33,508 bases of DNA from Bacillota bacterium. Lineage in GTDB: Bacteria > Bacillota > JACPQU01. Below, one piece after another: positions 7,513 through 18,372 of this stretch (position 1 is its first letter; every line of letters begins with the position of its first letter). The notes beneath the pieces were generated by a model. That model searched no databases. It was not told the DNA's origin and saw only the letters and a list, made by a program, of their open reading frames with translations. The position numbers and the translations under genes were made by a program. The DNA lies in contig JACPQU010000097.1 in assembly GCA_016190305.1 (NCBI GenBank), forward strand, positions 1 through 33,508. Reading direction: 5' to 3'.

Positions 7513-9819
7513 CTATTTGTTCCCTGAAACTTTATTATTCTCTCCTTCCACGGAGATGCTGCTGCCGCCGCTATCGGTAACTACGTTGTTGGTGATTGAA
7601 TTGTTGTTGCCCCGGACTACGATGCCATTCCATCTGACCTTCGAAAGTTTATTTTCCTCAATAGTTCCGTTGTTGCCCTTGTAAAAGATGCCGTCACCGA
7701 ACGCCACATCGGAAATCGTGTTCCCCATCACCTTATGGTTTTGGCCCTCTAAATATAGAGCCTCATAAATACTGCCGCGTATGGTATTATCCCTGACTGA
7801 GAAGTCTTTTGCTCCTTTATTACTTAATATCACCGGCCAAAAACTGTTCAATATTGTATTACCCTCAATGCGACCGCCTGAAAGTGGCTGATACGGGCTG
7901 AACCATACCATAGTATTGATTAAAATGTTGTCTCTCAAGATTGCGTTGTCAGTCAATATTTGGATCCCGCCGGCCTTCCATTCGTGACCGCACTGATTCA
8001 CCTCGGTATTTTTCATGACAAAGGTGGCGCCATCGTCGGCCCTGATTTCACAGCCGTTCCCATATTCCATTTGGATTATCCTGGAATCATAAATGGAGAG
8101 TTTGCCCCCTCTCGCGAGGATCTTGGAGCTGTCCTTTGAGCCACCAGTGATCAGGGTAACATTTCTTAGAGTCAACGTCTGCCGAGGTCCAACCACCAGG
8201 TTGCGTAGCTGAATGGTCTGATTCTCAATGACAATGTCTTCTCCCGATTTTCCCAGGATATCTACCGAGGAAACCTCTGTTATTTGAAGCGGCTCCAGCT
8301 TCGGAACCGCTGATCTTGCAATTTCGACGGGTTTAGCGAGAGGATAATTGTCCACGACGGGAGGTTTGAAGGAATTGGATGTATTTCCGACCCTGCCGTA
8401 TTTGTTCCAATAGTTCCCTTTTCCCTGATAATCCCATCTGTTGGTGCCGTCATCACGAGGCGGTTTCCCTGAAAAATTGTTATCGTAAAGTGTATTTCCT
8501 GAAGAGCCTTGGATGAACACACTTTCGGATCTACTCGTAACCTCATTGTTATTTATAGTGTTGTTGTCACTTGAAAAGAAAATTGAAATTCCGATCGGAA
8601 AATTTAAGAATGAGTTCCCCTGGATCATATTCTCTTTGCTGGAGCTGTAGAGCATGAGACCGCTGGACAGCTTTACGTTGGTGGATGCCGAAACCTGGTT
8701 ATTAATGACCTCATTGTTTGAAGAGTGCCACATCATGATCCCGTTCAAGTTTCCGACGTCGGAAATGGTGTTTTGAACAATCAGGGTATTATAGGCATAC
8801 ACCGTATAAATTCCTGTGAGCGGTTTTTCCACCGTCCCCGAGATGGTGTTGTTTTCAACCCTGTTGTTCCAACCCCAGACCATCACGCCCAACTCGTTCA
8901 CCGAGATGGTATTGTTCTTGACCAGGTTGCCATTGGAAACAAACATCAGTTCAATGCCTACGCCGAGGCCGGAGATGTTGTTGTTTTCAAAGGTGTTCTC
9001 GTGCGATCGGAATGTCTCAATGACGCCCCGTGTCAGGGAAGAAACGATGGTGTTGTCCGCGATCCGGTTGGCCTGTCCTCTCACGATCCTGAAGGGGCTG
9101 CTGACTGTTTCGTGCCTGATTGAATTGCCGGTAATTCGGCTGTTTTCCCCTTCGTAAATGAAGATCCCATGGACCTTGTTGGAATGGATTTCGTTCTTGC
9201 TCAGCGTTATTTCCGAACCGGCCAAAATGATGCCGGCATAGTTGTTCGATAGGAGATTACCCTCGATGATTGCTCCGTTTGTGGTCACCACCAGTCCCTT
9301 GCTGCCCGACAGAATGGCTTTCTCATCCCATAACTCGGCATCCGGACCCCACCCGACCCCATGCAATTCGCTGTTCTTCATCTCGAAGGCCGAACCAGCG
9401 GCAATGAAGGCGAATCTATGCTCCGGGTTTGCCGGAGTTATGGTACTCCCGTAGACATACAACGAACCACCGGGTTCAACTGAGATCTTGTACTGCCCAT
9501 CAAAGCCCGAATTAATCAGGAGAGTGGCATCTTGGAGAGTTAAGGCGCTCCCTTTTCCGATGATCAGATTGCCTTGCAGCGTGATGCTTTTACCTTCAAC
9601 ACTCCGTTGACCGGAGATCATCCAGTCTCCTGAGTCGGGTGGTTCGTCAGATGGGGCAGAGGTGACGTTGGATGAAGGCAGGGGTGCAGACTGCGGGCTC
9701 GACGAAGTTGACTCTGGATTCACACCTGGTGTAGTCCTCTCGCGTGGCTGTTGAATACAGCCGGCGAATAGAAAGACTGTCAATATCAAGGGGAACAGTA
9801 AGGGCACCAGTTTTTTCAC
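7513..9819 (-). CDS. NosD-like right-handed parallel beta-helix repeat lipoprotein
   Basis: Leader MKKLVPLLFPLILTVFLFAGC (lipobox) then many N-N-x-I-x-x-N beta-helix turns (ITGNSIRH, ENNNISGLGVGIEL, VKNNTISVNELGVMVWGWNNRVENNTISG). Confidence 0.9.
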   Translation of the reverse strand: MKKLVPLLFPLILTVFLFAGCIQQPRERTTPGVNPESTSSSPQSAPLPSSNVTSAPSDEPPDSGDWMISGQRSVEGKSITLQGNLIIGKGSALTLQDATLLINSGFDGQYKISVEPGGSLYVYGSTITPANPEHRFAFIAAGSAFEMKNSELHGVGWGPDAELWDEKAILSGSKGLVVTTNGAIIEGNLLSNNYAGIILAGSEITLSKNEIHSNKVHGIFIYEGENSRITGNSIRHETVSSPFRIVRGQANRIADNTIVSSLTRGVIETFRSHENTFENNNISGLGVGIELMFVSNGNLVKNNTISVNELGVMVWGWNNRVENNTISGTVEKPLTGIYTVYAYNTLIVQNTISDVGNLNGIMMWHSSNNEVINNQVSASTNVKLSSGLMLYSSSKENMIQGNSFLNFPIGISIFFSSDNNTINNNEVTSRSESVFIQGSSGNTLYDNNFSGKPPRDDGTNRWDYQGKGNYWNKYGRVGNTSNSFKPPVVDNYPLAKPVEIARSAVPKLEPLQITEVSSVDILGKSGEDIVIENQTIQLRNLVVGPRQTLTLRNVTLITGGSKDSSKILARGGKLSIYDSRIIQMEYGNGCEIRADDGATFVMKNTEVNQCGHEWKAGGIQILTDNAILRDNILINTMVWFSPYQPLSGGRIEGNTILNSFWPVILSNKGAKDFSVRDNTIRGSIYEALYLEGQNHKVMGNTISDVAFGDGIFYKGNNGTIEENKLSKVRWNGIVVRGNNNSITNNVVTDSGGSSISVEGENNKVSGNK

Positions 9820-9871
9820 CTTGGACCCCCTCAGTGGTTTTGGGGAATTTCGGTGAATTCGTCCACTGAAG

Positions 9872-11236
9872 CTATTTTACAGTACGGTGTTTGATCAGTG
9901 TCTCCGTTTCAGCTATGGTCTTGGGATCGGGTTCTCGCTCCCCGTAACGAACTTGTTCATACAGTTTTGCAATGGTGGGGCCGGCCGGACCCGGCAGGGC
10001 CTGCTCGGCCAGTTGCCGTCCATAGGAGGCAGGGGTTTGGGACGAATGCCGGGGGAGACCTCGGGCGGCACCCAATCGTTGCAGGCGCCGGAAGAGGGCA
10101 CGCACCCTCCCGGCAGGGCCCCGGGGTGGGATGTCCATCCGTCTCCTTCGCCGGCGCGGGCGAAGGGCGGCGAACAGGCGTCCCCAGCGGAAGAGGGAAT
10201 GCCGCTCTTCAGTGCTGCCGGTCAGGCTGGTGTCAAGACCTTGACGACGGCGCCGCAGGGCGAGCAGCAGCAGGGCGGCGGCGATGGCGGCGATGGACAA
10301 ACCCAGGAACAACTTCGGGAGCAGCGCCAGCCATTCCGGTGCCACCGGCAGGGCATCCCACGTTCCCTCCGGAAGTCTGAACCCTTCGGGTTCCAGTCTG
10401 GGGATTTCCCGTTCCAGGTCACCCAGCAGGCGTTGGAGCCAGGTAAAAAGATACTGCAAGACCCAGACGGCGAGGCTGAACAGCCAGATGATCGCCGCGC
10501 CGATCATGCGCAGCATCCACAGGATCAGGGCCAGGATCGGCGCGCCGGCTCCGGCCCCGGCCGCCCAGGCCGCCCCCACCGCCAGCAGCAGCAGGGAGGC
10601 AGCCGTCAACAGCACCGGCCAACCCAACCGGAGTTGTTCGATTTGACCCTGCCCGGTGCGCCGGTTCAGAGCTGTCCTGGCATTGAGGCTCAGTCCCAGC
10701 AGAGCGGCTGTGAAGGCCAGGATCATGTAAGGCAGGGCCTCGGGAAGCCAAAACGGGCCGTGCCAGTTCGGCAGAGCGGAAATGCCGGCCAGGATCACGA
10801 GTCCGGTCATCAGCCGCAGCGCGGTTTCGGGCATGGACACCTCATCGCCGGCGTAACGGGGGGCTGTCAGCCCCCGCCAGAAGGCGGTGAAAGCGAAGAA
10901 CCCGCTCAGCGCCCGCGGCGGCCCCAGCCACCATCCTGCCGCCAGGACGATCGCCGCGCCGGCCGCAACGGTTGCGCCGTCCTGCCGGTTCGGGGACATG
11001 CGCGGCACCAGCCGCTGCGTGACGGCGCCTGCGACGAAGATGATCAGGAACCACCAGGGTGAGGGCGGGGCAGGTGCGGCTGCTGCGGTTGTACCTACGG
11101 TGACACCTGCGCTACCGGCACCGGCCCCGCCTCCGCCCCCGCTGGCCATGGCCCAGGCCAGAAGGGCCCACGGATACCAGGCGCCCAGCTCCATTACTGC
11201 CGCCGCCAGGGTGATCCATCCACGGCTACGAAGCAT
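9872..11236 (-). CDS. Multi-TM protein with C-terminal DUF4129-type domain
   Basis: Hydrophobic segments followed by TPASYGRQLAEQALPGPAGPTIAKLYEQVRYGEREPDPKTIAETETLIK; third gene of a MoxR/DUF58 cluster. Confidence 0.75.
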   Translation of the reverse strand: MLRSRGWITLAAAVMELGAWYPWALLAWAMASGGGGGAGAGSAGVTVGTTAAAAPAPPSPWWFLIIFVAGAVTQRLVPRMSPNRQDGATVAAGAAIVLAAGWWLGPPRALSGFFAFTAFWRGLTAPRYAGDEVSMPETALRLMTGLVILAGISALPNWHGPFWLPEALPYMILAFTAALLGLSLNARTALNRRTGQGQIEQLRLGWPVLLTAASLLLLAVGAAWAAGAGAGAPILALILWMLRMIGAAIIWLFSLAVWVLQYLFTWLQRLLGDLEREIPRLEPEGFRLPEGTWDALPVAPEWLALLPKLFLGLSIAAIAAALLLLALRRRRQGLDTSLTGSTEERHSLFRWGRLFAALRPRRRRRRMDIPPRGPAGRVRALFRRLQRLGAARGLPRHSSQTPASYGRQLAEQALPGPAGPTIAKLYEQVRYGEREPDPKTIAETETLIKHRTVK

Positions 11237-12485
11237 GGCTGCCCGCCCGCGGCGGCGGCTGCAACACGGTGATCCTGATCTTGTCGTCCCGCATCCCCTC
11301 CCATTGCGCCGGCGGCCGGTCGCCGATCCAGAAGACCTGCACCGGAAACCCCTTGCGCCGGCAATCCCGCAGGCACCGCCGGAGATCCCCGCCCCCCGCC
11401 CAGGTCACCACCAGCAGGGCGGTGCCCGGGGCCACGCGGCCGGTGACCCGGCGCGCGAGCTGTTCGAGGGAGCAGACGGGGCCGTGGTTGAGCCGCGCCA
11501 GGGCTTCCAGGGCCGCCGCCCCGGCCGCGGGGTGCAGGGTGGGGGGGAGAGCCGGTCCGGGCCCGGGCCCGCGGCCCGCCATGTGGCCGTTGCCGTACAG
11601 GGCGACCCGGCGGCCCCGCGCCAGTTCCCGGGTGTAGAGGGAGGCGGCGGCCGAGATCGCCCATTCCGAGGGATCGGCCGGTGAAGGCACCCCGGGGGCG
11701 CGGGAGATGGAGAGGCGGACATCCAGCAGGATGCAGGCGGCCTCGGCGACGGCCGGTTCCAGTTCCTTGACCTGCAGGGATCCCAGGTGCGCCGTGGCGC
11801 TCCAGTGCACCCGCCGGAGACTGTCGCCGGCCTGGTAGGGCCGCACCCCCCGGATGCGCGCTGGATCCTCAGTCAGGGATCCCCGGCGGGGCCGGCCCGG
11901 ATCCGGCCTGGCCGGCGGCACGGGGGGATCCGGCAAGGGGATCAGGGCGGGGTAGACGATCAGGTGATCGGTGCCCGGCAAGGTCAGCGTTTGCTGGTCA
12001 AGCCCGAAGGGATCGGAGAGGGTCGCTTCCGCAGGCCCGAAGGAGTAGACTCCCCGCAGGCCGATCTGCAGGGTGTAATGCCGGATCACCCGCTGGAACC
12101 AGCCCACCGCCATGCCCTGGACCAGGCGGGGGCGGCTGAGAAACGTCCGCTCGGTGATGCGGCCGCTGTGCCACCGGGCAGCAGGCGGCACCAGGTCTTC
12201 GATGAGCAGCCAGGGGAGGGGCAGCGGCTTGTCGTTGATCACCTCGGCGCTGAAGCGGACCGTCTGGCCGGGAAAGACCCGATCGGGGACGAAGCGGCGC
12301 CGGTAGGACAGGTTGCGGCCCCCGTGGACGCGCCAGAGCTGAACTAGGCCGCGGGTCAGCAGAACCAGCAGACCGGTGCCGGCCAGCAGGGGCCGGTGGG
12401 CGAGCAGGCCCACGGCCAGGAACAGCAGGGACATCCAGTTAAGCAGCGTCGCGGCGAAGGTCGCGGCGATCGTCCCGGGGATCAA
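11226..12485 (-). CDS. DUF58 domain-containing protein
   Basis: RRFVPDRVFPGQTVRFSAEVINDKPLPLPWLLIEDLVPP...DPARIRGVRPYQAGDSLRRVHWSATAHLGSLQVKELEP. Track ORF to 12836 overruns into MoxR; a TTG at 12485 overlaps the MoxR stop (TTGA). Confidence 0.88.
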   Translation of the reverse strand: MIPGTIAATFAATLLNWMSLLFLAVGLLAHRPLLAGTGLLVLLTRGLVQLWRVHGGRNLSYRRRFVPDRVFPGQTVRFSAEVINDKPLPLPWLLIEDLVPPAARWHSGRITERTFLSRPRLVQGMAVGWFQRVIRHYTLQIGLRGVYSFGPAEATLSDPFGLDQQTLTLPGTDHLIVYPALIPLPDPPVPPARPDPGRPRRGSLTEDPARIRGVRPYQAGDSLRRVHWSATAHLGSLQVKELEPAVAEAACILLDVRLSISRAPGVPSPADPSEWAISAAASLYTRELARGRRVALYGNGHMAGRGPGPGPALPPTLHPAAGAAALEALARLNHGPVCSLEQLARRVTGRVAPGTALLVVTWAGGGDLRRCLRDCRRKGFPVQVFWIGDRPPAQWEGMRDDKIRITVLQPPPRAGSHAS

Positions 12486-13552
12486 TCCGGCGACTCTCCG
12501 GGAAGAGGTTCGGCGGGGACCGGCACCTCGGCCAGAACCGCTTTCACCACTTCGGCCGGTCGCCGGGAACCGGCCGCGGCCCAGTCCCGGTGGGAAAGGA
12601 GGATGCGGTGGGCCAGGACCGGCACCGCCAGGGCCTGGACGTGATCCGGCCGCACGAATGACTCCCCCTGCAGCAGGGCCATGGCCTGGCAAGCCCGGTA
12701 GAGGAGCAGGGAGGCCCGGGGGCTGGCGCCCAGATCGACGCCCTCCCGCTGCCGGGTGGCCCGCACCACGTCCAGCAGGTAGGTCAGCACCGGTGCGGCC
12801 ACGTGGATCTCCGCCGCCCGCCGCTGCAGCTCGCACACCTCGACGGCGGTCAGCACCGGCTCCAGGGAGACCAGAGGGTTGCCCGGTGTCATAGCAGCCG
12901 GAGCCGTCGAAGAAACCGGAGCAGCCGGAGCCGCTGCCGCTACCGCCGCCCCGTGCCGCCGGATCATCTCCGCCTCCTGTTCCGGGGCCGGGTAGCCGAT
13001 TCGCAGGCGCAGGAGGAACCGATCCAGTTGCGCCTCAGGGAGGGGGAACGTCCCCTCCATCTCGACCGGGTTCTGGGTCGCCAGCACCAGGAAGGGCAGG
13101 GGGCAGGGGTGGGTCTCCCCGTCCACCGAGACCTGGACTTCGGCCATGGCCACCAGCAGCGCCGACTGGGTGCGGGGGGTGGCGCGGTTGATCTCGTCCA
13201 CCAGCACCACGTGGCTGAGGACGGGGCCGGGGCGGAAGGTGAACCGGCCGGACGAGGGATCGAAGATGTTGAGCCCGGTGATGTCGGTCGGGAGCAGGTC
13301 GGGGGTGCACTGGATCCGGCGGAAGTTCAGGCCCAGGGATCGGGCCAGCGCCCGGGCGAGGGTGGTCTTGCCGGTGCCGGGGACGTCCTCGATCAGCACG
13401 TGCCCGCCGGCCAGCAGGACCACCAGGAGCAGATCGACCGGCTCGTCGCTCCCCAGGAAGACCCGGCCGATGTTAGCGCGCAGCTTGGCGATGGACTCCG
13501 GAGCAATCCCTGCAGGCAAGGCTGTATCTCTCCTTTGCGGATCCGGGAGCAT
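12482..13552 (-). CDS. MoxR family AAA+ ATPase
   Basis: GGHVLIEDVPGTGKTTLARALARSLGLNFRRIQCTPDLLPTDITGLNIFDPSSGRFTFRPGPVLSHVVLVDEINRATPRTQSALLVAMAEVQVSVDGETHPCPLPFLVLATQNPVEMEGTFPLPEAQLDRFLLRL. Confidence 0.95.
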   Translation of the reverse strand: MLPDPQRRDTALPAGIAPESIAKLRANIGRVFLGSDEPVDLLLVVLLAGGHVLIEDVPGTGKTTLARALARSLGLNFRRIQCTPDLLPTDITGLNIFDPSSGRFTFRPGPVLSHVVLVDEINRATPRTQSALLVAMAEVQVSVDGETHPCPLPFLVLATQNPVEMEGTFPLPEAQLDRFLLRLRIGYPAPEQEAEMIRRHGAAVAAAAPAAPVSSTAPAAMTPGNPLVSLEPVLTAVEVCELQRRAAEIHVAAPVLTYLLDVVRATRQREGVDLGASPRASLLLYRACQAMALLQGESFVRPDHVQALAVPVLAHRILLSHRDWAAAGSRRPAEVVKAVLAEVPVPAEPLPGESPD

Positions 13553-13724
13553 CTTTATCGCGGGACAGTTTGCTGTTCGGTTCCCTGAGGCCGATTCCTT
13601 CCAGACCGGATTCCTTCCAGACCTGAGGCTTCCTGTCGCAGGCCTCGCCTTGGACGAAGCGGGAGCCCGTCCACCTCATGTGTGTTTTGATGTGGGCGGG
13701 AAGCACGCCGCGGGCCTTTGCATC

Positions 13725-13754
13725 TTGCCACAGGTGGACGTTCTAGCCTACACT
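13725..13754 (+). promoter_or_regulatory. Candidate sigma70/sigmaA promoter for prfC (TTGCCA-N18-TACACT)
   Basis: Hexamers with an 18-bp spacer about 36 bp upstream of the ORF start. Confidence 0.4.
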
Positions 13755-13789
13755 GATGGGGTGTCCAAACGCGGGAGATCCTAGTTGCA

Positions 13790-15424
<1,635 letters not shown>

Positions 15425-15707
15425 GGGCGGCGAAACTGCCTTCCAGTACGTTCCCCGATATCAGACACTGATCCCAGCCCATGACTATTCGTCATCCCAG
15501 AAATCGAGCGTAAGAGCCCGCTTGATCCTAAACCTGCCCTAGACTATGAAAGGATGTATATACTCACAAAGCCAATTGGAAAAGAGTTGGCAGTGTAGCT
15601 TCACGGTGTCCACAAAAAACCGGGGTAACTTCATGACGGCAACGTCCGATACATCCGCTTTGTAGTTGTCGTGTTTGTAGTTGTCGTGAGGAAAGTGAGT
15701 TCCCTAG

Positions 15708-18245
15708 GTGGTGAAAAGCATTTTGAAAGCGAGAAATTCTGCTGTGTTGCTCATGCTGGTCTTATTACTATTATTATTGCCGGCATGCACCCCAACTGAA
15801 AAAGCTGCCGAGACAGAACTACCAGACCCCCTATCGGAACCGCAGCCGGTGGTGAAGCCGTCCCCATCGGAGCCTGCCCTTCAGAAGCCTGCTCCTCAAA
15901 AGCCTGCCACCCAAGATCCCTCTCTCCTGAAGCCAATCCCCAAAGAGGAGCCCCGGTCCGCACAGAAGCCTGAACCGGAGCCTCCGCCGCCCCACCCGCT
16001 GGAGGAGCGGCCAAAGTGCGACGTCGCGGGCACTCCCGGCGGGGGAGCGGGCGGGTTGCCGCCCGCGTGGCGGCATCCGCCCGCAGAGCCGGAGCCGCCT
16101 ACCTCGCCGGCCGCCGGGGAAACGGCATCCTCCGGCGGACAGCCCCTCGTCTGGCATAAAACCGGCGGCCCCCTCGGCGGACTGGGGTACGACGTGCGCA
16201 TGCGGCCGGATCACCCCGATCTCATGTACGTGACCGACAACTGGACCGGGGTCAACGTCAGCACCGACGGGGGCCGCACCTGGGGGGCCTCCAACCGGGG
16301 AATCGCCACCCGCTCCGGCCCTTCGGGCGACGCCATCCCGATCTTCAGCCTCACCATCGACCCGCACAACCCGGATGTGATCTGGGCGGGCACCGAGGGC
16401 GTGCGCGGCATCTTCAAGTCCACCGACGGCGGCCGCACCTGGGTGAGCCGGAATGACGGCGTCGTCGAGTCCCACGGGATCACCTTCCGCGGCTTCACCG
16501 TGCACCCCCGCGACCCGGATACCGTGTACGCCGCCGCCGAGATCTCGAGCTGGGTCTGGGCGGGTGAGGGACGCCAGGGCCGGGAGTTCGACCTCACCCG
16601 GGGCGTGGTCTACAAGACCGTCGACGGCGGCGGGCACTGGGAGGCCGTCTGGCGGGGGGACAACCTGGCCCGGTACATCTGGATCGATCCGCGCCGCCCG
16701 GAGGTGATCTACGTATCAACAGGAATCTTCGACCGCGAGGCGGCCAATTCCGACCCGGCCGGGAACCGGCCCGGCGGCGTGGGCGTCATCAAGAGCACCG
16801 ACGGCGGCCGCACCTGGGAGGTCCTCGGCCGTGACCACGGTCTGCAGAACATGTTCATCGGGTCCCTGTTCATGCACCCGGGGAACCCCGACATCCTGCT
16901 GGCCGGGGCGGGCAACAACGCTTATCGGTCCGGTTCGGGCGCCTACCTTTCCACCGACGGCGGCCGGACCTGGCAACAAACGCTGGCCTCCGGGGCTATG
17001 CCGATCACGGCGGTGGAGTTCTCCACCTGCGACCCGCTGATCGCCTATGCGGCCGGAGACCACGAGTTTTACAGCAGCGCGGATGGCGGCTACACCTGGT
17101 ATCGGACGGCCGGGGGCAAGAAACAGGGGCCGTGGGGCCCGCCCGGTGTCCGTGCCGGGGTGCCCATCGATTTCCAGGTTGATCCCCGCGACCCCTACCG
17201 CATCTTCGTCAACAACTACGGCGGAGGCAATTTCCTCAGCGAGGACGGCGGGCGCACGTGGACGGTGTCCAGCCAGGGCTACACCGGGGCGCAGTTGCAC
17301 TCCATCGTCGTGGACCCCCGTGAACCCGGGCGCGTGTACACCATCGGGCGCTCGGGCATCTTCCGCGGCATCGCGGGCGGCGAGAGTTGGGAGGGTCTCA
17401 ACTACCCGCCGGCGACCTATGCCGAATGGTATACGCTGGCCCTGGACCCGGCTGAACCGGACCACATCCTGGCCGCGGACGAGCACCAGGGGGTGCTGCT
17501 GGAGACCAAGGACGGCGGCCGGCAGTGGCAGGAGGTCTTCCGCCACCCCGAGGTGAACGCGGGCGACTTCAACCGCCGGCACGGCTTCGCCGCCATCGCC
17601 TTCGCCCCCAGCAATCCCCGTGTGGTCTATGCCGGCATGCGCCGGGAGCGGCGCAACATAGACGAAGGCCGCGCCGATCCCAGTTTCGGCGTCTACAAGT
17701 CGATCGACGGCGGCGCTACCTGGCGGGCGGCCAACGACGCCAATACCGCCGGCCGGAACATCAACATCCTGCAGGTGCATCCCGGGCGTGATGAAATCGT
17801 CTATGCCGCTACGGTCAGGGGCGGCGTGCTCCAGACCACCGACGGCGGCCGCACCTGGCAGCCGCGCAACCAGGGCCTTGACGGCCTGGACGTGCGGGCG
17901 CTGGCCATCGACCCGCAGGACCCGGCGGTGCTCTACGCTGGCCTCCCAGGCTACGGTATCTACAAGTCCGCCGACGGCGGCGCCTCATGGCGGCGCAGCG
18001 GCAACGGCATCGATCCCCAGTCGGAGATCCAGGCGATCGTAATTGATCCCGCCGACCCTCGGACGGTATACGCCGGCGACTTGTTCGGCGGCGTCTATCG
18101 CTCAACCGACGCCGGGGGGCAGTGGGTGCGCATCAACGTCGGGCTGCGGACCCGCGCGGTCAAGGCGCTGGCCGTCGCCGCCGACGGCAGCGCCCTCTAT
18201 GCCGCCACCGTGGGCGAAGGGGTTTTCCGGCTGGACCTGCCGTGA
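15708..18245 (+). CDS. Asp-box/BNR (sortilin-like) beta-propeller lipoprotein
   Basis: Lipobox LLLLPACTP, P/K-rich linker, then about 13 Asp-box-like motifs (STDGGRTW and variants). Confidence 0.9.
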   Translation: MVKSILKARNSAVLLMLVLLLLLLPACTPTEKAAETELPDPLSEPQPVVKPSPSEPALQKPAPQKPATQDPSLLKPIPKEEPRSAQKPEPEPPPPHPLEERPKCDVAGTPGGGAGGLPPAWRHPPAEPEPPTSPAAGETASSGGQPLVWHKTGGPLGGLGYDVRMRPDHPDLMYVTDNWTGVNVSTDGGRTWGASNRGIATRSGPSGDAIPIFSLTIDPHNPDVIWAGTEGVRGIFKSTDGGRTWVSRNDGVVESHGITFRGFTVHPRDPDTVYAAAEISSWVWAGEGRQGREFDLTRGVVYKTVDGGGHWEAVWRGDNLARYIWIDPRRPEVIYVSTGIFDREAANSDPAGNRPGGVGVIKSTDGGRTWEVLGRDHGLQNMFIGSLFMHPGNPDILLAGAGNNAYRSGSGAYLSTDGGRTWQQTLASGAMPITAVEFSTCDPLIAYAAGDHEFYSSADGGYTWYRTAGGKKQGPWGPPGVRAGVPIDFQVDPRDPYRIFVNNYGGGNFLSEDGGRTWTVSSQGYTGAQLHSIVVDPREPGRVYTIGRSGIFRGIAGGESWEGLNYPPATYAEWYTLALDPAEPDHILAADEHQGVLLETKDGGRQWQEVFRHPEVNAGDFNRRHGFAAIAFAPSNPRVVYAGMRRERRNIDEGRADPSFGVYKSIDGGATWRAANDANTAGRNINILQVHPGRDEIVYAATVRGGVLQTTDGGRTWQPRNQGLDGLDVRALAIDPQDPAVLYAGLPGYGIYKSADGGASWRRSGNGIDPQSEIQAIVIDPADPRTVYAGDLFGGVYRSTDAGGQWVRINVGLRTRAVKALAVAADGSALYAATVGEGVFRLDLP

Positions 18246-18372
18246 CGATGATTTTGCTGTAACTGATTTAACCGTAACACTGATTTAACCGTGACGCCTG
18301 CAGGGGCTGTTACGGAGGCATGTCCGCCGCCCGCGGACTGGAAATGCTGAAGCTTCGGAGGAGTGACGGATC

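Noticed and set aside
11226-12836. DUF58 gene start at 12836
   Set aside because: The first about 117 residues are an out-of-frame reading of the moxR 3' end; the TTG overlapping the moxR stop is a better start.
12803-13588. 261-aa plus-strand ORF opposite moxR
   Set aside because: Antisense to a clear MoxR ATPase; H/Q/G/R-rich translation typical of shadow frames.
16716-17780. Long minus-strand ORF (354 aa) and similar ORFs at 18922-20277 and 21029-22294
   Set aside because: Antisense shadow ORFs over strongly supported coding genes in GC-rich DNA; compositions (repeated V/G/D/R) show no recognisable domain.
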